Source of the DNA: Pigmentiphaga sp.
GTDB taxonomy: Bacteria; Pseudomonadota; Gammaproteobacteria; Burkholderiales; Burkholderiaceae_B
NCBI GenBank assembly: GCA_023228945.1
Contig: JALOAI010000004.1
Span: 134,863-198,862, forward strand
Length of the DNA: 64,000 nucleotides
Direction: 5' to 3'
The translations under genes and the position numbers were made by a program. Positions 8,610 to 17,527 of the stretch are shown here, piece by piece. Numbering within the stretch: position 1 is the stretch's first letter; each line of letters starts with the position of its first letter. Below the pieces are notes generated by a model. It had not been told where the DNA came from. It was given only the letters and a program-made list of their open reading frames with translations, and did no database searches.

Positions 8610-9133
8610 TGCGCGTCTTCCCGCGGTAGGCCGGCGGCGGCCGGCGCGAAAAGCTCCCGCCCCGTGGCGGTCGTTGCTTGGCCACCGGCACGGCCGGTCC
8701 TCGGCCCTGCCGGTGGCGAGTCATGTCCGCCTCCGTTCGGCAAGGCGGAGCCGGCGCCGGGGAGTTCGGACAGGGTGGCCGCATCGATGTGTTCGGCGTC
8801 GTCCAGGCTCTCGGCGTCGAGCGTGCCGAAGCGCCGCCACGCCTGCAGGGCCAGCATGAGGGCGAACGCGGTCAGGCCGAAGCCGATCACAATGGCGGTG
8901 AGGATCAGCGCCTGGGGCAGTGGATTGGCGGTATGGGCTGCAAGGGTGTCGGCACCATCGGCTATCAGGGCTGGCGCCATGGGGCCGATGCGGCCCGTCA
9001 GCAGGATCGCCAGATTGACGCCGTTGCCCAGCAGCACGAAGCCCAGCAGCATGCGCGGCAGGTCGCGGCTGAGAAAAAGATAAACCGAGGTGGCGATGAC
9101 CACGCCGATGGCAAGGGCCAGCAGGGTTTCCAT
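8606..9133 (-). CDS. phaC: monovalent cation/H+ antiporter subunit C with long tail
   Basis: PhaC/MnhC subunit, NuoK-like, with three helices (METLLALAIGVVIATSVYLF, LLGFVLLGNGVNLAILLTG, QALILTAIVIGFGLTAFALM). The ATG at 9133 gives 175 residues, clearly longer than the usual 110-125. The excess is a C-terminal tail of about 65 residues after LQAWRRFGTL that is acidic, then Gly/Pro/Ala-rich and probably disordered. It ends in an ATGA overlap with phaD; 11 bases separate it from phaB. The start has no competitor in the conserved region. Confidence 0.9.
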   Translation of the reverse strand: METLLALAIGVVIATSVYLFLSRDLPRMLLGFVLLGNGVNLAILLTGRIGPMAPALIADGADTLAAHTANPLPQALILTAIVIGFGLTAFALMLALQAWRRFGTLDAESLDDAEHIDAATLSELPGAGSALPNGGGHDSPPAGPRTGRAGGQATTATGRELFAPAAAGLPREDAQ

Positions 9134-9144
9134 GGGAGAGTGGG

Positions 9145-9558
9145 TCAGCGTCGGATGAGGTTGAGGAAGATGGCGCAGACGGTGCCGATGACGGTCAGGT
9201 AGACGCCGACGTCGAACAGCAGCGCGGTGCCGATGGGCAGGCGGCCATCGCCTAGCGGAATGAACAGCCATTGGTGCGTGAGATAGCCGCGGCCCAGGAT
9301 CAGGGCGGGCACGCCGCTGGCCAGGGCCAGCAGCACCCCCGTGCCGCACAGCGTGGTGGGCGCGACCCGAAGTTGCCGCAGGGCGTCGTGGCGCCCGCGC
9401 GAGATGGCGAAGAACAAGATGCCTACGCCGGCGATCAGCCCGCCGATGAAGCCGCCGCCGGGCGAATTGTGGCCCCGCAGCAGGATATAGAGCGAATAAA
9501 GCACCGCCATGACCAGAATGGGGGCGGCCGAGGTGCGCAAAATCAGGGATGGTTTCAT
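9145..9558 (-). CDS. phaB: monovalent cation/H+ antiporter subunit B
   Basis: PhaB/MnhB subunit, 137 residues, four predicted helices. It carries the family signature RGHNSPGGGFIGGLIAG and the C-terminal LLFDVGVYLTVIGTV. It is a free-standing gene here, overlapping the phaA stop by four bases (ATGA), rather than fused to A as in some alphaproteobacterial PhaAB proteins. Confidence 0.92.
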   Translation of the reverse strand: MKPSLILRTSAAPILVMAVLYSLYILLRGHNSPGGGFIGGLIAGVGILFFAISRGRHDALRQLRVAPTTLCGTGVLLALASGVPALILGRGYLTHQWLFIPLGDGRLPIGTALLFDVGVYLTVIGTVCAIFLNLIRR

Positions 9559-11930
9559 CTCCGTTCCTCGATGATTGGTTCCGGCCCGACATGGACGGAG
9601 GCCGCCGCCTGTTGGGAGGCTGGCATGCGGCCTCGTCGCGCGGCTCCCGACCGCAGCAGGGCGACGACGCCGAAGCCCGCAATGGCGAGCACGGTGATTT
9701 CGCCCAGCGTATCGAGGGCGCGGAAGTCGACCAGGATGACGTTGACGACGTTATGGCCCTGCGCGGCCAACAGGCTGTACTGGCCGAACCAATCGGACAG
9801 ACGGGTATCCAGCGGCTGCGCGAGAATGGACAGGAGGATGGCCGACACCCCCGCGCCGGTGGCGATGGCGATGGCGGCGTCCACGCGTTTCTGGCCGCGT
9901 CGCCGAGTGTCCGATTGGGGGATCGGGATCCGTGCCAGCGTGGTGGCGATGATCACCGCCATCAGCGTTTCAACCGAGAACTGGGTGAAGGCAACGTCGG
10001 GGGCGCCGAACAACATGAAAATCACGGCGGTGGCGAAACCCACCAGCCCGACGGCCATCACCGCGACAAAGGCCGTGCGTGCCCGGGTGGCGGCGACGGC
10101 GCCAATCACCAGGCCGGCGAAAGCGAGATAGCGGATGTCCCACCATGCCAGCTCGAACGCCGGCGCGGCGAGGCCGCCGCCCGCGACCAGCGGCAGCAAC
10201 AGGGCGGCGGCGGCGGCACCGAAGAGCAGGCGGATGTAGCCGCGCAGACTGCCATGCTGAAAGAATTCGGTGCTGGCGCGCGCCAAGAGGGTCAGGCCAT
10301 GCAGGGCGGCGTCGTAGCCGCGGGTGGCGCCGTAACGATCGATGGCGGTGCGGGCCTCCAGCCAGGGGCGCAGCGTCGGCCAGATGCGGTAGAGGCTGAA
10401 GCCAGCGAGCAGCGTGGCCGCGCTGAGCCACAGAATGGTGTTGAAACCATGCCACAGCGCGGGTTCGACGCCGCTGGCGCGGCCCAGCGTGGCGGCCGCG
10501 GCCGGCTCGAGCCAGCGCGTGGCGGTGGCCGGCAAGGCCAGGGCCGCCGCCAGACTCAGGAGGCCGAGCGCGAGCGGGCCGGCGAGCATGGCCGCGGGCG
10601 GGTCGTGCGGCGTGTGCGGGGTGGGCGCGGCCCGGCCGGCAAAGACCCGGACCGACAGGACGGCGGCGATCGCCACCGTGCCGGCATTGACCAGGAACAA
10701 GCCGATAGCGGCCCCCCATCGGAAATACTCGGCATAGGTCACGGCCTCGTACATGAGTTCCTTGGCGAGAAAGCCGAGGAACGGTGGCAGCCCCGCCATC
10801 GACAGCGCCGCCAGGCCGGCGCCGAGCGCGGTGAGCGGCATGGCGCGGCCCAGGCCGCGCAGGCGACCGGCGTCGCGCAGCCCGGTGGCGTGGTCGATGA
10901 TGCCGGCGGTGAGGAACAGGCCCGCCTTATAAAAGGCGTGCACCACGAGGAAGGTGAGGGCGGCCACGATGGCCAGCGGCGAGCCGATCCCGAGCAGCAG
11001 CGTGAGGGTGCCCAGGGCCGCCACGGTGGTATAGGCCAGGATGCGTTTGAGATCGGTGGCGCGCAGGGCCAGCACGGTGCCGGTCAGGGCGGTGGCCAGG
11101 CCAAAGCCGGTGAGCAGCAGATGCCACAGAGCTTCACCGGCGAACAGGGGCGAAAACCGGGCCATGACGTAGATGCCCAGCTTGACCATGGTGGCCGAAT
11201 GCAGATAGGCCGACACCGGCGTGGGCGCCGCCATCGCGCTGGGCAGCCAGAAGTGGAAGGGAACCTGGGCCGACTTGGTAAAGCAGCCGAGCAGGATGAG
11301 CAGCATGGCCGCCGTGGCGGTGGGCGCGGCCAGTATCGCTTCGCGGGCGGCCAGGATGCCCGAGAGACGGGTAGTGCCGGCCGCCTGCACCAGGAGCAGC
11401 AGCCCGGCCAGCAGCGCCAGCCCGCCGGCCACGGTGACCAGCAGCGCCTGCAGGGCGGCCTTGCGGGCTTCGAGGGACTCGTGGTTGTAGCCCACCAGGA
11501 AAAACGAGGCCAGGCTGGTGAGTTCCCAGAAGATGAACAGCAGGATGACGTCGTCGGCGGTCACGGCGCCCAGCATGGCCATCATGAAGAGCAGCAGCAG
11601 TGTGACGAGCTGCCGCGAACGCGGGTCGTCCTGCAAGTAACGCCCGGTGTACAGGAAGATCAGCGTGCCGATACCGGTGATCAACAGGGCAAAAACGCCG
11701 CCCAGGCCGTCGAGTCGCAGGCCGCCTGCCACTCCCAGCGCCGGCACGCCCCAGAAGGCGCCGAACCAGCCCTGGGCATCGGCCTGCCAGCTCAGCACGG
11801 CATAGAGACCGCAGCCGATCGCTGCCGCGAGGGCGGCCAATGCCGGAGACATCCGTCGCGGAACCATGGCGGCTGCGATGCCGGAGGCCAGCGCCAACAG
11901 GATCGGGAGAGCCAGGATGTCAGGAAGCAT
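9555..11930 (-). CDS. phaA: monovalent cation/H+ antiporter subunit A
   Basis: PhaA/MnhA, the largest subunit (791 residues) and first gene of the operon. The N-terminal 500 residues resemble NuoL: FWELTSLASFFLVGYNHES with the conserved Glu, then FHFWLPSAMAAPTPVSAYLHSATMVK in two pieces of conserved Lys/His sequence. The C-terminal part carries the MnhA-specific domain and the FTQFSVETLM segment that resembles the MrpB N-terminus. Transcription probably starts in the gap beyond 11930. The complex exchanges monovalent cations for protons at the inner membrane. Confidence 0.95.
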   Translation of the reverse strand: MLPDILALPILLALASGIAAAMVPRRMSPALAALAAAIGCGLYAVLSWQADAQGWFGAFWGVPALGVAGGLRLDGLGGVFALLITGIGTLIFLYTGRYLQDDPRSRQLVTLLLLFMMAMLGAVTADDVILLFIFWELTSLASFFLVGYNHESLEARKAALQALLVTVAGGLALLAGLLLLVQAAGTTRLSGILAAREAILAAPTATAAMLLILLGCFTKSAQVPFHFWLPSAMAAPTPVSAYLHSATMVKLGIYVMARFSPLFAGEALWHLLLTGFGLATALTGTVLALRATDLKRILAYTTVAALGTLTLLLGIGSPLAIVAALTFLVVHAFYKAGLFLTAGIIDHATGLRDAGRLRGLGRAMPLTALGAGLAALSMAGLPPFLGFLAKELMYEAVTYAEYFRWGAAIGLFLVNAGTVAIAAVLSVRVFAGRAAPTPHTPHDPPAAMLAGPLALGLLSLAAALALPATATRWLEPAAAATLGRASGVEPALWHGFNTILWLSAATLLAGFSLYRIWPTLRPWLEARTAIDRYGATRGYDAALHGLTLLARASTEFFQHGSLRGYIRLLFGAAAAALLLPLVAGGGLAAPAFELAWWDIRYLAFAGLVIGAVAATRARTAFVAVMAVGLVGFATAVIFMLFGAPDVAFTQFSVETLMAVIIATTLARIPIPQSDTRRRGQKRVDAAIAIATGAGVSAILLSILAQPLDTRLSDWFGQYSLLAAQGHNVVNVILVDFRALDTLGEITVLAIAGFGVVALLRSGAARRGRMPASQQAAASVHVGPEPIIEERR

Positions 11931-12254
11931 GGTGGCGGATGGGTGAGCGAAAGTCGTGGATCAGAATGAAATGCATCGGAGCAATCCCGACCCGCAAGAC
12001 AAAGGCAAGGTTCCCGGATTTCCGGAAAGCCCCGCATCGCGGCCTGGGACCGGACTGCGCCCGCCAGTGTAACCGGATAAGCCTGGACTGCTCCAGACAC
12101 GGTAGAATAAAGGGTTTGGTTAGCGACCTTTCGCATTTGCGCCGGCCCGATCTTTTTTAAGCGCCGGCCGTCCGGGGGTCGCAGGCCCCTCTTCCCTGGG
12201 GGCAGCGCCGCCGCATCCGCGGCAAACTCGTGGGCTTTTTTTGAGGTTTGAGTC
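11931..12254. other. divergent intergenic region, phaA / zinc-ribbon gene
   Basis: 324 bases between divergent genes with no convincing coding frame. It must hold the promoter of the pha operon and that of the zinc-ribbon gene. A TAGAAT at 12103-12108 could be a plus-strand -10 box, but no good -35 sits 16-18 bases before it. The stretch 12155-12225 is rich in GGCC/GCCG pairs that can form hairpins. I see no riboswitch or RNA gene that I can support. Confidence 0.4.
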
Positions 12255-12551
12255 ATGCCTATTTACGCCTATCGGTGTGCCGAGTGTGGCCACGATCACG
12301 ACGCCTTGCAGAAGATGTCGGATGCCCCTCTCACCGATTGCCCGGCCTGTGGCAAGGCCGCTCTGGTCAAGCAAGTCACCGCGGCCGGATTCCAGCTCAA
12401 GGGTTCGGGCTGGTACGTCACCGATTTTCGCAATGGCCAGGGCAAGGGTGCCAATAGTTCCTCCGACAGCGCCGGTAGTTCCAGCGGCACTGAGCCTGCC
12501 TCCGGCGCCGCCCCCGCGCCGACCGCCAGCCCGGCCACCCCAGCGAGCTGA
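12255..12551 (+). CDS. FmdB-type zinc-ribbon protein
   Basis: A 98-residue protein of the FmdB/CxxC_CXXC_SSSS family. The zinc ribbon is MPIYAYRCAECGHDHDAL with CPACG about 20 residues on, followed by the family's (S/G)GW segment as KGSGWYVTDF. After residue 65 it is a low-complexity Ser/Pro/Ala tail. Family members are named after a putative regulator of formamidase genes, but the function is not established. In related genomes this gene commonly precedes aspS, as here, so a housekeeping role is more likely than formamide metabolism. Confidence 0.88.
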   Translation: MPIYAYRCAECGHDHDALQKMSDAPLTDCPACGKAALVKQVTAAGFQLKGSGWYVTDFRNGQGKGANSSSDSAGSSSGTEPASGAAPAPTASPATPAS

Positions 12552-12556
12552 AATCC

Positions 12557-12578
12557 GGGCCGGCGCAAGCGCCGGCCC
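12557..12578 (+). terminator. strong hairpin between zinc-ribbon gene and aspS
   Basis: A perfect 10-bp GC stem with a 2-base loop (GGGCCGGCGC-AA-GCGCCGGCCC) begins 6 bases after the zinc-ribbon stop codon. No T-tract follows, so it may be a processing or attenuation hairpin rather than a classical terminator. Confidence 0.5.
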
Positions 12579-12611
12579 CCCATCCGCCGATCCATTCACC
12601 AGGAAACTTCC

Positions 12612-14405
12612 ATGCGTACGTGCTATACCGGCCAGGTCTGCCGCGATCATCTTGGGCAGACCGTTACTCTGTTCGGCTGGGTGCATCGTCGCCGCGACCA
12701 CGGCGGCATTATCTTTATCGATCTGCGCGACCGCGAGGGCCTTGCCCAGATCGTGTGCGATCCCGACGCCGCCGCCACGTTCGCCGTGGCCGAGCGCCTG
12801 CGCAACGAGTACTGCGTACGCGTGACGGGCCTGGTGCGCGAGCGCCCCGAAGGCACCATCAACCCGGATCTGCGCTCGGGCGAAATCGAAGTCCTGGCCC
12901 AAGAGATCGAAATCCTCAACGCGTCGGTCACGCCGCCGTTCCAACTCGACGACGACAATCTCTCCGAGACCACCCGTCTCACCCATCGCGTGCTCGATCT
13001 GCGCCGGCCGCAGATGCAGCGCAACCTGATGCTGCGCTATCGGGTTTCCATCGAGGTCCGCAAGTACCTCGACGATCTCGGCTTCATCGATATCGAAACC
13101 CCCATGCTCACCAAGAGCACGCCGGAAGGCGCGCGCGACTACCTCGTGCCTTCGCGCGTGCACGCCGGCGAGTTCTTCGCCTTGCCGCAGTCGCCGCAAT
13201 TATTCAAACAAATGCTGATGGTGTCCGGCTTCGACCGCTACTATCAGATCACCAAGTGCTTTCGCGACGAAGATCTCCGCGCCGATCGCCAGCCCGAGTT
13301 CACTCAGATCGATTGCGAAACTTCCTTTCTCGACGAGTTCCAGATCCGCGAACTGTTCGAAGGCCTGATCCGGCACGTCTTCAAAACCGTGCAAGACGTC
13401 GAACTGCCGAAGCCGTTCCCCACCATGACCTGGGCCGAAGCCATGCGGCGTTTCGGTTCCGACAAGCCCGATCTGCGGGTGGCGCTCGAGTTCACCGATC
13501 TCACCGACGTCATGCGCGACGTCGACTTCAAGGTGTTCGCGTCGGCCGCCAACCAAGAAGGCGGCCGGGTGGTGGCCCTGCGGGTGCCGGGCGGCGCCGA
13601 GATTTCCCGCAGCGAGATCGACGCCTATACCCAGTTCGTCGCCATCTATGGCGCCAAGGGGCTGGCCTGGATCAAGGTCAACGACAGCGGCAAGGGCCGC
13701 GAGGGCCTGCAGGCGCCCATCGTCAAGAACCTCCACGACGAAGCCATCGCGGCGTTGCTCGAACGCACCGGCGCTCAGAACGGCGATATCCTGTTCTTCG
13801 GCGCGGATAAAGCCAAGGTGGTGAACGACGCCATCGGCGCCCTGCGCGTCAAGATTGGCCACAGCGATTTCGGCCGCAAGCAGGGTCTGTTCACCGGTGG
13901 CTGGCAGCCGCTGTGGGTGATCGACTTCCCGATGTTCGAGTACGATGAAGACGACCAGCGCTACACTGCGGCGCACCACCCCTTTACCAGTCCCAAGGAT
14001 GGCCACGAGGATCTGCTCGAGAGCAAGCCCGGCGAAGCCTTGGCCAAGGCCTACGACATGGTGCTCAACGGCTGGGAAATCGGTGGCGGTTCGGTGCGGA
14101 TCCACCGCGAAGCGGTGCAGAGCAAAGTATTCCGCGCACTCAAGATCGACGCCGACGAAGCCCGCGAGAAGTTCGGCTTCCTGCTCGACGCCTTGCAGTA
14201 CGGCGCGCCGCCCCACGGCGGCGTGGCCTTCGGCCTCGATCGCATCGTCACCATGATGACCGGCGCCGATTCCATCCGCGACGTGATCGCCTTCCCCAAA
14301 ACCCAGCGGGCCCAGTGCCTGCTCACGCAGGCGCCGTCGCCCGTCGACGAAAAGCAACTGCGCGAGCTGCACATACGCCTGCGCCAGGTCGAGCCCAAGG
14401 CTTGA
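12612..14405 (+). CDS. aspS: aspartate--tRNA ligase
   Basis: Class II aspartyl-tRNA synthetase, 597 residues, charging tRNA-Asp. The N-terminal OB anticodon-binding domain has VTLFGWVHRRRDHGGIIFID. Motif 2 follows in ITKCFRDEDLRADRQPEFTQ, the bacterial GAD insertion lies in the middle, and motif 3 is GGVAFGLDRIV near residue 538. The length matches bacterial AspRS. Bacteria with gatCAB often have a non-discriminating AspRS that also makes Asp-tRNA-Asn; I cannot decide that here. The ATG at 12612 follows CCAGGAAAC. Confidence 0.97.
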   Translation: MRTCYTGQVCRDHLGQTVTLFGWVHRRRDHGGIIFIDLRDREGLAQIVCDPDAAATFAVAERLRNEYCVRVTGLVRERPEGTINPDLRSGEIEVLAQEIEILNASVTPPFQLDDDNLSETTRLTHRVLDLRRPQMQRNLMLRYRVSIEVRKYLDDLGFIDIETPMLTKSTPEGARDYLVPSRVHAGEFFALPQSPQLFKQMLMVSGFDRYYQITKCFRDEDLRADRQPEFTQIDCETSFLDEFQIRELFEGLIRHVFKTVQDVELPKPFPTMTWAEAMRRFGSDKPDLRVALEFTDLTDVMRDVDFKVFASAANQEGGRVVALRVPGGAEISRSEIDAYTQFVAIYGAKGLAWIKVNDSGKGREGLQAPIVKNLHDEAIAALLERTGAQNGDILFFGADKAKVVNDAIGALRVKIGHSDFGRKQGLFTGGWQPLWVIDFPMFEYDEDDQRYTAAHHPFTSPKDGHEDLLESKPGEALAKAYDMVLNGWEIGGGSVRIHREAVQSKVFRALKIDADEAREKFGFLLDALQYGAPPHGGVAFGLDRIVTMMTGADSIRDVIAFPKTQRAQCLLTQAPSPVDEKQLRELHIRLRQVEPKA

Positions 14406-14411
14406 CGAACC

Positions 14412-14434
14412 GCCGGCCCTGTTGCGGGGCCGGC
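14412..14434 (+). terminator. hairpin after aspS
   Basis: An 8-bp GC stem (GCCGGCCC / GGGCCGGC) with a loop of about 7 bases, 6 bases after the aspS stop and 10 bases before the next start. It lacks a T-tract. Its stem is close to that of the hairpin before aspS, so the two may bracket the aspS message. Confidence 0.45.
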
Positions 14435-14444
14435 GCAGCTCATC

Positions 14445-15302
14445 ATGTCGCGTCTGCGGATCGTCAGCTATAACATCCACAAGGGTCGCTCGGCGGTCCT
14501 CAGCCGGGCGAGCCTCAACCAATTGCGGCTGGGGCTGCACGGCCTGGGGCCGGATCTCCTGTTCCTGCAAGAGGTCCAGGGACGCAACGATCGGCTCGGC
14601 GTGCTCGATGCCCAGCACGAATCCCTGGCGGCGGCCCTCGGGCTGCAACTGGCCTACGGCCGCAACGCCATCCGGCGCCATTCCGAGCATGGCAATGCGC
14701 TACTCTCGCGCTTTCCGGTGCTGGGGCACGAAAATCAGGACATTTCCGACCACCGGCTGGAGCAGCGTGGTTTGTTGCACGTGCAGGTGCAGATCGGCGA
14801 GCACGAAGTGCACTGTTTCGTGGTGCACCTGGGGCTGTTCGCCTTCAGCCGCACGAGGCAGGCCGAAGCCATGATCCAGCGCATCGATGAGCTCGTGCCG
14901 GCGCATTGCCCCATTCTCATTGCGGGCGACTTCAACGACTGGAACGATAATCTATCGGCCGAGCTGATCCGGCGCCTGCAGGTGCACGAGGTATTCGCCA
15001 CCGCGCCGCGCTCGGGCGGCGGCATGCCGCCGCTGCGCGAAAGCCTGGCCTGGATGCGGGGGGCGCTGAAGCCTGCCGACGCCGCCGGGATGGGGCGGGC
15101 GGCCGCGCCGCGCCTGGGCAGTGGCAGCCAGGCCCTGGCGGCGCGGCCGCCGCGCACGTTTCCGGCCGCGCTGCCCTGGTTCCGTCTCGACCGGATCTAT
15201 CAGCGCGGGTTCGCCGTGCGCAGCGCGCGGGTACTGCGCGGCAAACCCTGGACTTCTTTGTCGGACCACGCTCCGCTGCTGGCGGATCTCGAGCTGCCCT
15301 GA
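14445..15302 (+). CDS. endonuclease/exonuclease/phosphatase family protein
   Basis: 285 residues with the metal-dependent EEP fold (exonuclease III/DNase I/inositol phosphatase superfamily). Motifs seen: RIVSYNIHKG (metal Asn), LLFLQEVQG (metal Glu), VVHLGLFAFSRTRQA, ILIAGDFNDWND (Asp/Asn) and SLSDHAPLLADL (catalytic His). About residues 190-235 are an Ala/Gly/Arg-rich insertion. The substrate is unknown; relatives act on nucleic acids, phosphoinositides or other phosphodiesters. It sits 39 bases after aspS, probably in the same transcript, and converges on glmM. Confidence 0.88.
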   Translation: MSRLRIVSYNIHKGRSAVLSRASLNQLRLGLHGLGPDLLFLQEVQGRNDRLGVLDAQHESLAAALGLQLAYGRNAIRRHSEHGNALLSRFPVLGHENQDISDHRLEQRGLLHVQVQIGEHEVHCFVVHLGLFAFSRTRQAEAMIQRIDELVPAHCPILIAGDFNDWNDNLSAELIRRLQVHEVFATAPRSGGGMPPLRESLAWMRGALKPADAAGMGRAAAPRLGSGSQALAARPPRTFPAALPWFRLDRIYQRGFAVRSARVLRGKPWTSLSDHAPLLADLELP

Positions 15303-15315
15303 CGCGCTTGCATAC

Positions 15316-16665
15316 TCAGGCCCGCAGGCTCTCGGCCAACCGCTGCACGCAGCTTTGGGCCAGGGCGCCGTCCCGGGCTTCCACCATCAGTCGCAGCTTG
15401 GGCTCGGTGCCCGAAGCCCGGATGAGGGCTCGTCCTCGTCCTTCAAGCTCTTTTTGTACGCTCAGGTAGGTGTCTTGCAGCTTGCCGTGCTCGCGCCAGT
15501 CGCCGGTGTCGGGCAGCGGCACGTTGACCAGGATTTGTGGGTACAGGGTAAGGCCATCCAGGAGCTCGGGCAGGCTGCGGGATTGCCGGCGCATCGCGGC
15601 CAGCACCTGAAGGGCGGCGATAATGCCGTCGCCCGTGGTATGGCGATCGAGGCAGAGCAAATGACCGGAGTTTTCACCGCCAAACCGCCAGCCGCGTTCT
15701 AGCAGACGCTCGAGCACGTAGCGATCGCCCACCGCGGCGCGCTCGAAGGGGATGCCCAGGTCGGCCATGGCCAGCTCGAAGGCGAAATTGGTCATCTGGG
15801 TGCCAACCACGCCCTCCACGGCGCCGGTATGCAGACGATCGCGCACGATGGCGTAAAGCAGCTCGTCGCCGTCGTAGATCCGGCCGTCGCGATCGACCAT
15901 GATCAGCCGGTCGGCGTCGCCGTCGAGGGCGATGCCGAGATCGGCTTCCTGGCGCTTGACCTCGGCTGCGAGCGCCGATGGGTGGGTGGCGCCCACCTCG
16001 AGGTTGATGTTCAGGCCGTCGGGTTCGACGCCGAGGGTGCTGACGCTGGCACCCAGCTCGCGGAACACTTGCGGGGCGATGTGATACGCGGCGCCGTGAG
16101 CGGCATCGACCACCAGGCGCAAACCATTGAGATCGAGCGCATTGGGGAAGCTGCTTTTGCAGAATTCGATGTAGCGTCCGGCGGCATCGTCCAGCCGCCG
16201 CGCCTTGCCCAGAAGCTCTGAGTCGACGCAGCCCAGCGGGGCATCGAGCGCGTCTTCGATACGGCATTCCAGTTCATCGGGCAGCTTGAGACCGCGCGCC
16301 GAAAAGAACTTGATGCCGTTATCGGGATAAGGATTATGCGAAGCGCTGATGACCACCCCCGCCGAGAGCCGCAGGGCGCGGGTGAGATACGCCACCGCCG
16401 GTGTCGGCATGGGGCCGGCCAGCAGCACGTCGACACCCGCCGCGGCCAGGCCGGCCTCGAGCGCCGATTCGAGCATATAGCCCGAAATCCGGGTGTCTTT
16501 GCCAATCAGCACCATGGGGCGGCCGTGGGCGGTGGGTTCGGTGGCGAGCACGCGGCCGGCGGCGTAGCCGAGGCGCAGGGCCAGTTCGGGACCCATCAGG
16601 TCGCCGCCGACCCGGCCACGAATGCCGTCGGTACCAAAATACTTGCGTCGGAAGGCTGAGGTCAC
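15316..16665 (-). CDS. glmM: phosphoglucosamine mutase
   Basis: GlmM converts glucosamine-6-phosphate to glucosamine-1-phosphate, the step before UDP-GlcNAc, so it feeds peptidoglycan and LPS synthesis. The GTG at 16665 gives 449 residues and has AGGAGA 5 bases upstream; the frame is open further but without similarity. Seen: the N-terminal RKYFGTDGIRGRVGG, phosphoserine loop VISASHNPYPDNGIKFF, metal loop DGDADRLIMVD, sugar-binding GGENSGHLL and phosphate-binding RASGTEPKLRLMVE. It lies directly downstream of folP (22-base gap). Confidence 0.97.
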   Translation of the reverse strand: MTSAFRRKYFGTDGIRGRVGGDLMGPELALRLGYAAGRVLATEPTAHGRPMVLIGKDTRISGYMLESALEAGLAAAGVDVLLAGPMPTPAVAYLTRALRLSAGVVISASHNPYPDNGIKFFSARGLKLPDELECRIEDALDAPLGCVDSELLGKARRLDDAAGRYIEFCKSSFPNALDLNGLRLVVDAAHGAAYHIAPQVFRELGASVSTLGVEPDGLNINLEVGATHPSALAAEVKRQEADLGIALDGDADRLIMVDRDGRIYDGDELLYAIVRDRLHTGAVEGVVGTQMTNFAFELAMADLGIPFERAAVGDRYVLERLLERGWRFGGENSGHLLCLDRHTTGDGIIAALQVLAAMRRQSRSLPELLDGLTLYPQILVNVPLPDTGDWREHGKLQDTYLSVQKELEGRGRALIRASGTEPKLRLMVEARDGALAQSCVQRLAESLRA

Positions 16666-16687
16666 GAAGGTCTCCTGGGAGAGTCGG

Positions 16688-17527
16688 TCATTCGGGAAGC
16701 GGTGGACGCTCGATCGCTTGCCACACCGTGAAGGCGTCGGCCGTGGCGGCCACGTCGTGCACACGCACTACCCCCGCGCCGCGGGCCGCCACCGCCAGGG
16801 CCAGGGCCACGCTGGCCGAGACCCGCTCGGGAGCCGGGCGGCCGATAAGGGCGCCCAGCATGGATTTGCGCGAACCGCCGACCAGCACGCCATAGCCATG
16901 GCCGGCCAGACGGCCGGTAGCGTGCGCCAGCGCCAGATTGTGCGCCAGGGTCTTGCCGAAACCGAGCCCCGGATCGAGCAGGATCTGCCCCGCGGCGTGG
17001 CCGTCGGCGCGCAGCGCGGCGGCCCGCGCCAGCAGCCATGCCTCGACTTCACCCACGACGTCGACATAGTGCGGCGCCTCCTGCATGGTGCGGGGCTCGC
17101 CTTGCATATGCATGGCGACGAGCCCGCAACCGGGGAAGCGGCGCACAACCTCGCGCGCGGCGGCGGAGTCGAATCCGCGGATGTCGTTGACGATGTCGGC
17201 GCCGGCGTCGAGGGCGGCGGCCATGACGTCGGGCTTGCAGGTGTCGATCGACAGCGGTACCCCGGCATCGCGCAGCCCTTCGAGCACCGGCACGACACGC
17301 GCGATTTCGTCGGCCACGGACACCTCGGAAGCGCCCGGCCGAGTGGATTCGCCGCCGATGTCGAGGATGTCGGCGCCCTCGGCCACCAATTGCCTCGCAT
17401 GGGCGATTGCCGCGTCGGGACTCGCATGCCGGCCACCATCGGAAAACGAATCGGGCGTGACGTTGACGATACCCATGATACGGGGGGCGCTCAGATCGAG
17501 CTCGAAACGGCGACAAATGAAACGCAT
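16688..17527 (-). CDS. folP: dihydropteroate synthase
   Basis: FolP condenses p-aminobenzoate with 6-hydroxymethyl-dihydropterin diphosphate in folate synthesis and is the sulfonamide target. The ATG at 17527 (MRFICRRFELDL) gives 279 residues, the family length. Both signatures are present: IMGIVNVTPDSFSDGG and ADILDIGGESTRPGA. LLDPGLGFGKTLAHN and VGGSRKSML follow in the TIM barrel. The folP-glmM pair is conserved in proteobacteria. ftsH, which usually precedes it, is not here: the upstream gene is an unrelated small ORF on the other strand. Confidence 0.97.
   Translation of the reverse strand: MRFICRRFELDLSAPRIMGIVNVTPDSFSDGGRHASPDAAIAHARQLVAEGADILDIGGESTRPGASEVSVADEIARVVPVLEGLRDAGVPLSIDTCKPDVMAAALDAGADIVNDIRGFDSAAAREVVRRFPGCGLVAMHMQGEPRTMQEAPHYVDVVGEVEAWLLARAAALRADGHAAGQILLDPGLGFGKTLAHNLALAHATGRLAGHGYGVLVGGSRKSMLGALIGRPAPERVSASVALALAVAARGAGVVRVHDVAATADAFTVWQAIERPPLPE

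Noticed and set aside
7554..9083. Long plus-strand frame opposite the phaD/phaC genes
   Set aside because: Low-complexity Gln/His/Arg-rich translation antisense to clear Pha genes; a typical GC-rich shadow frame. The same holds for 9549-11969, 31129-33132, 46169-47890 and 49105-51111.
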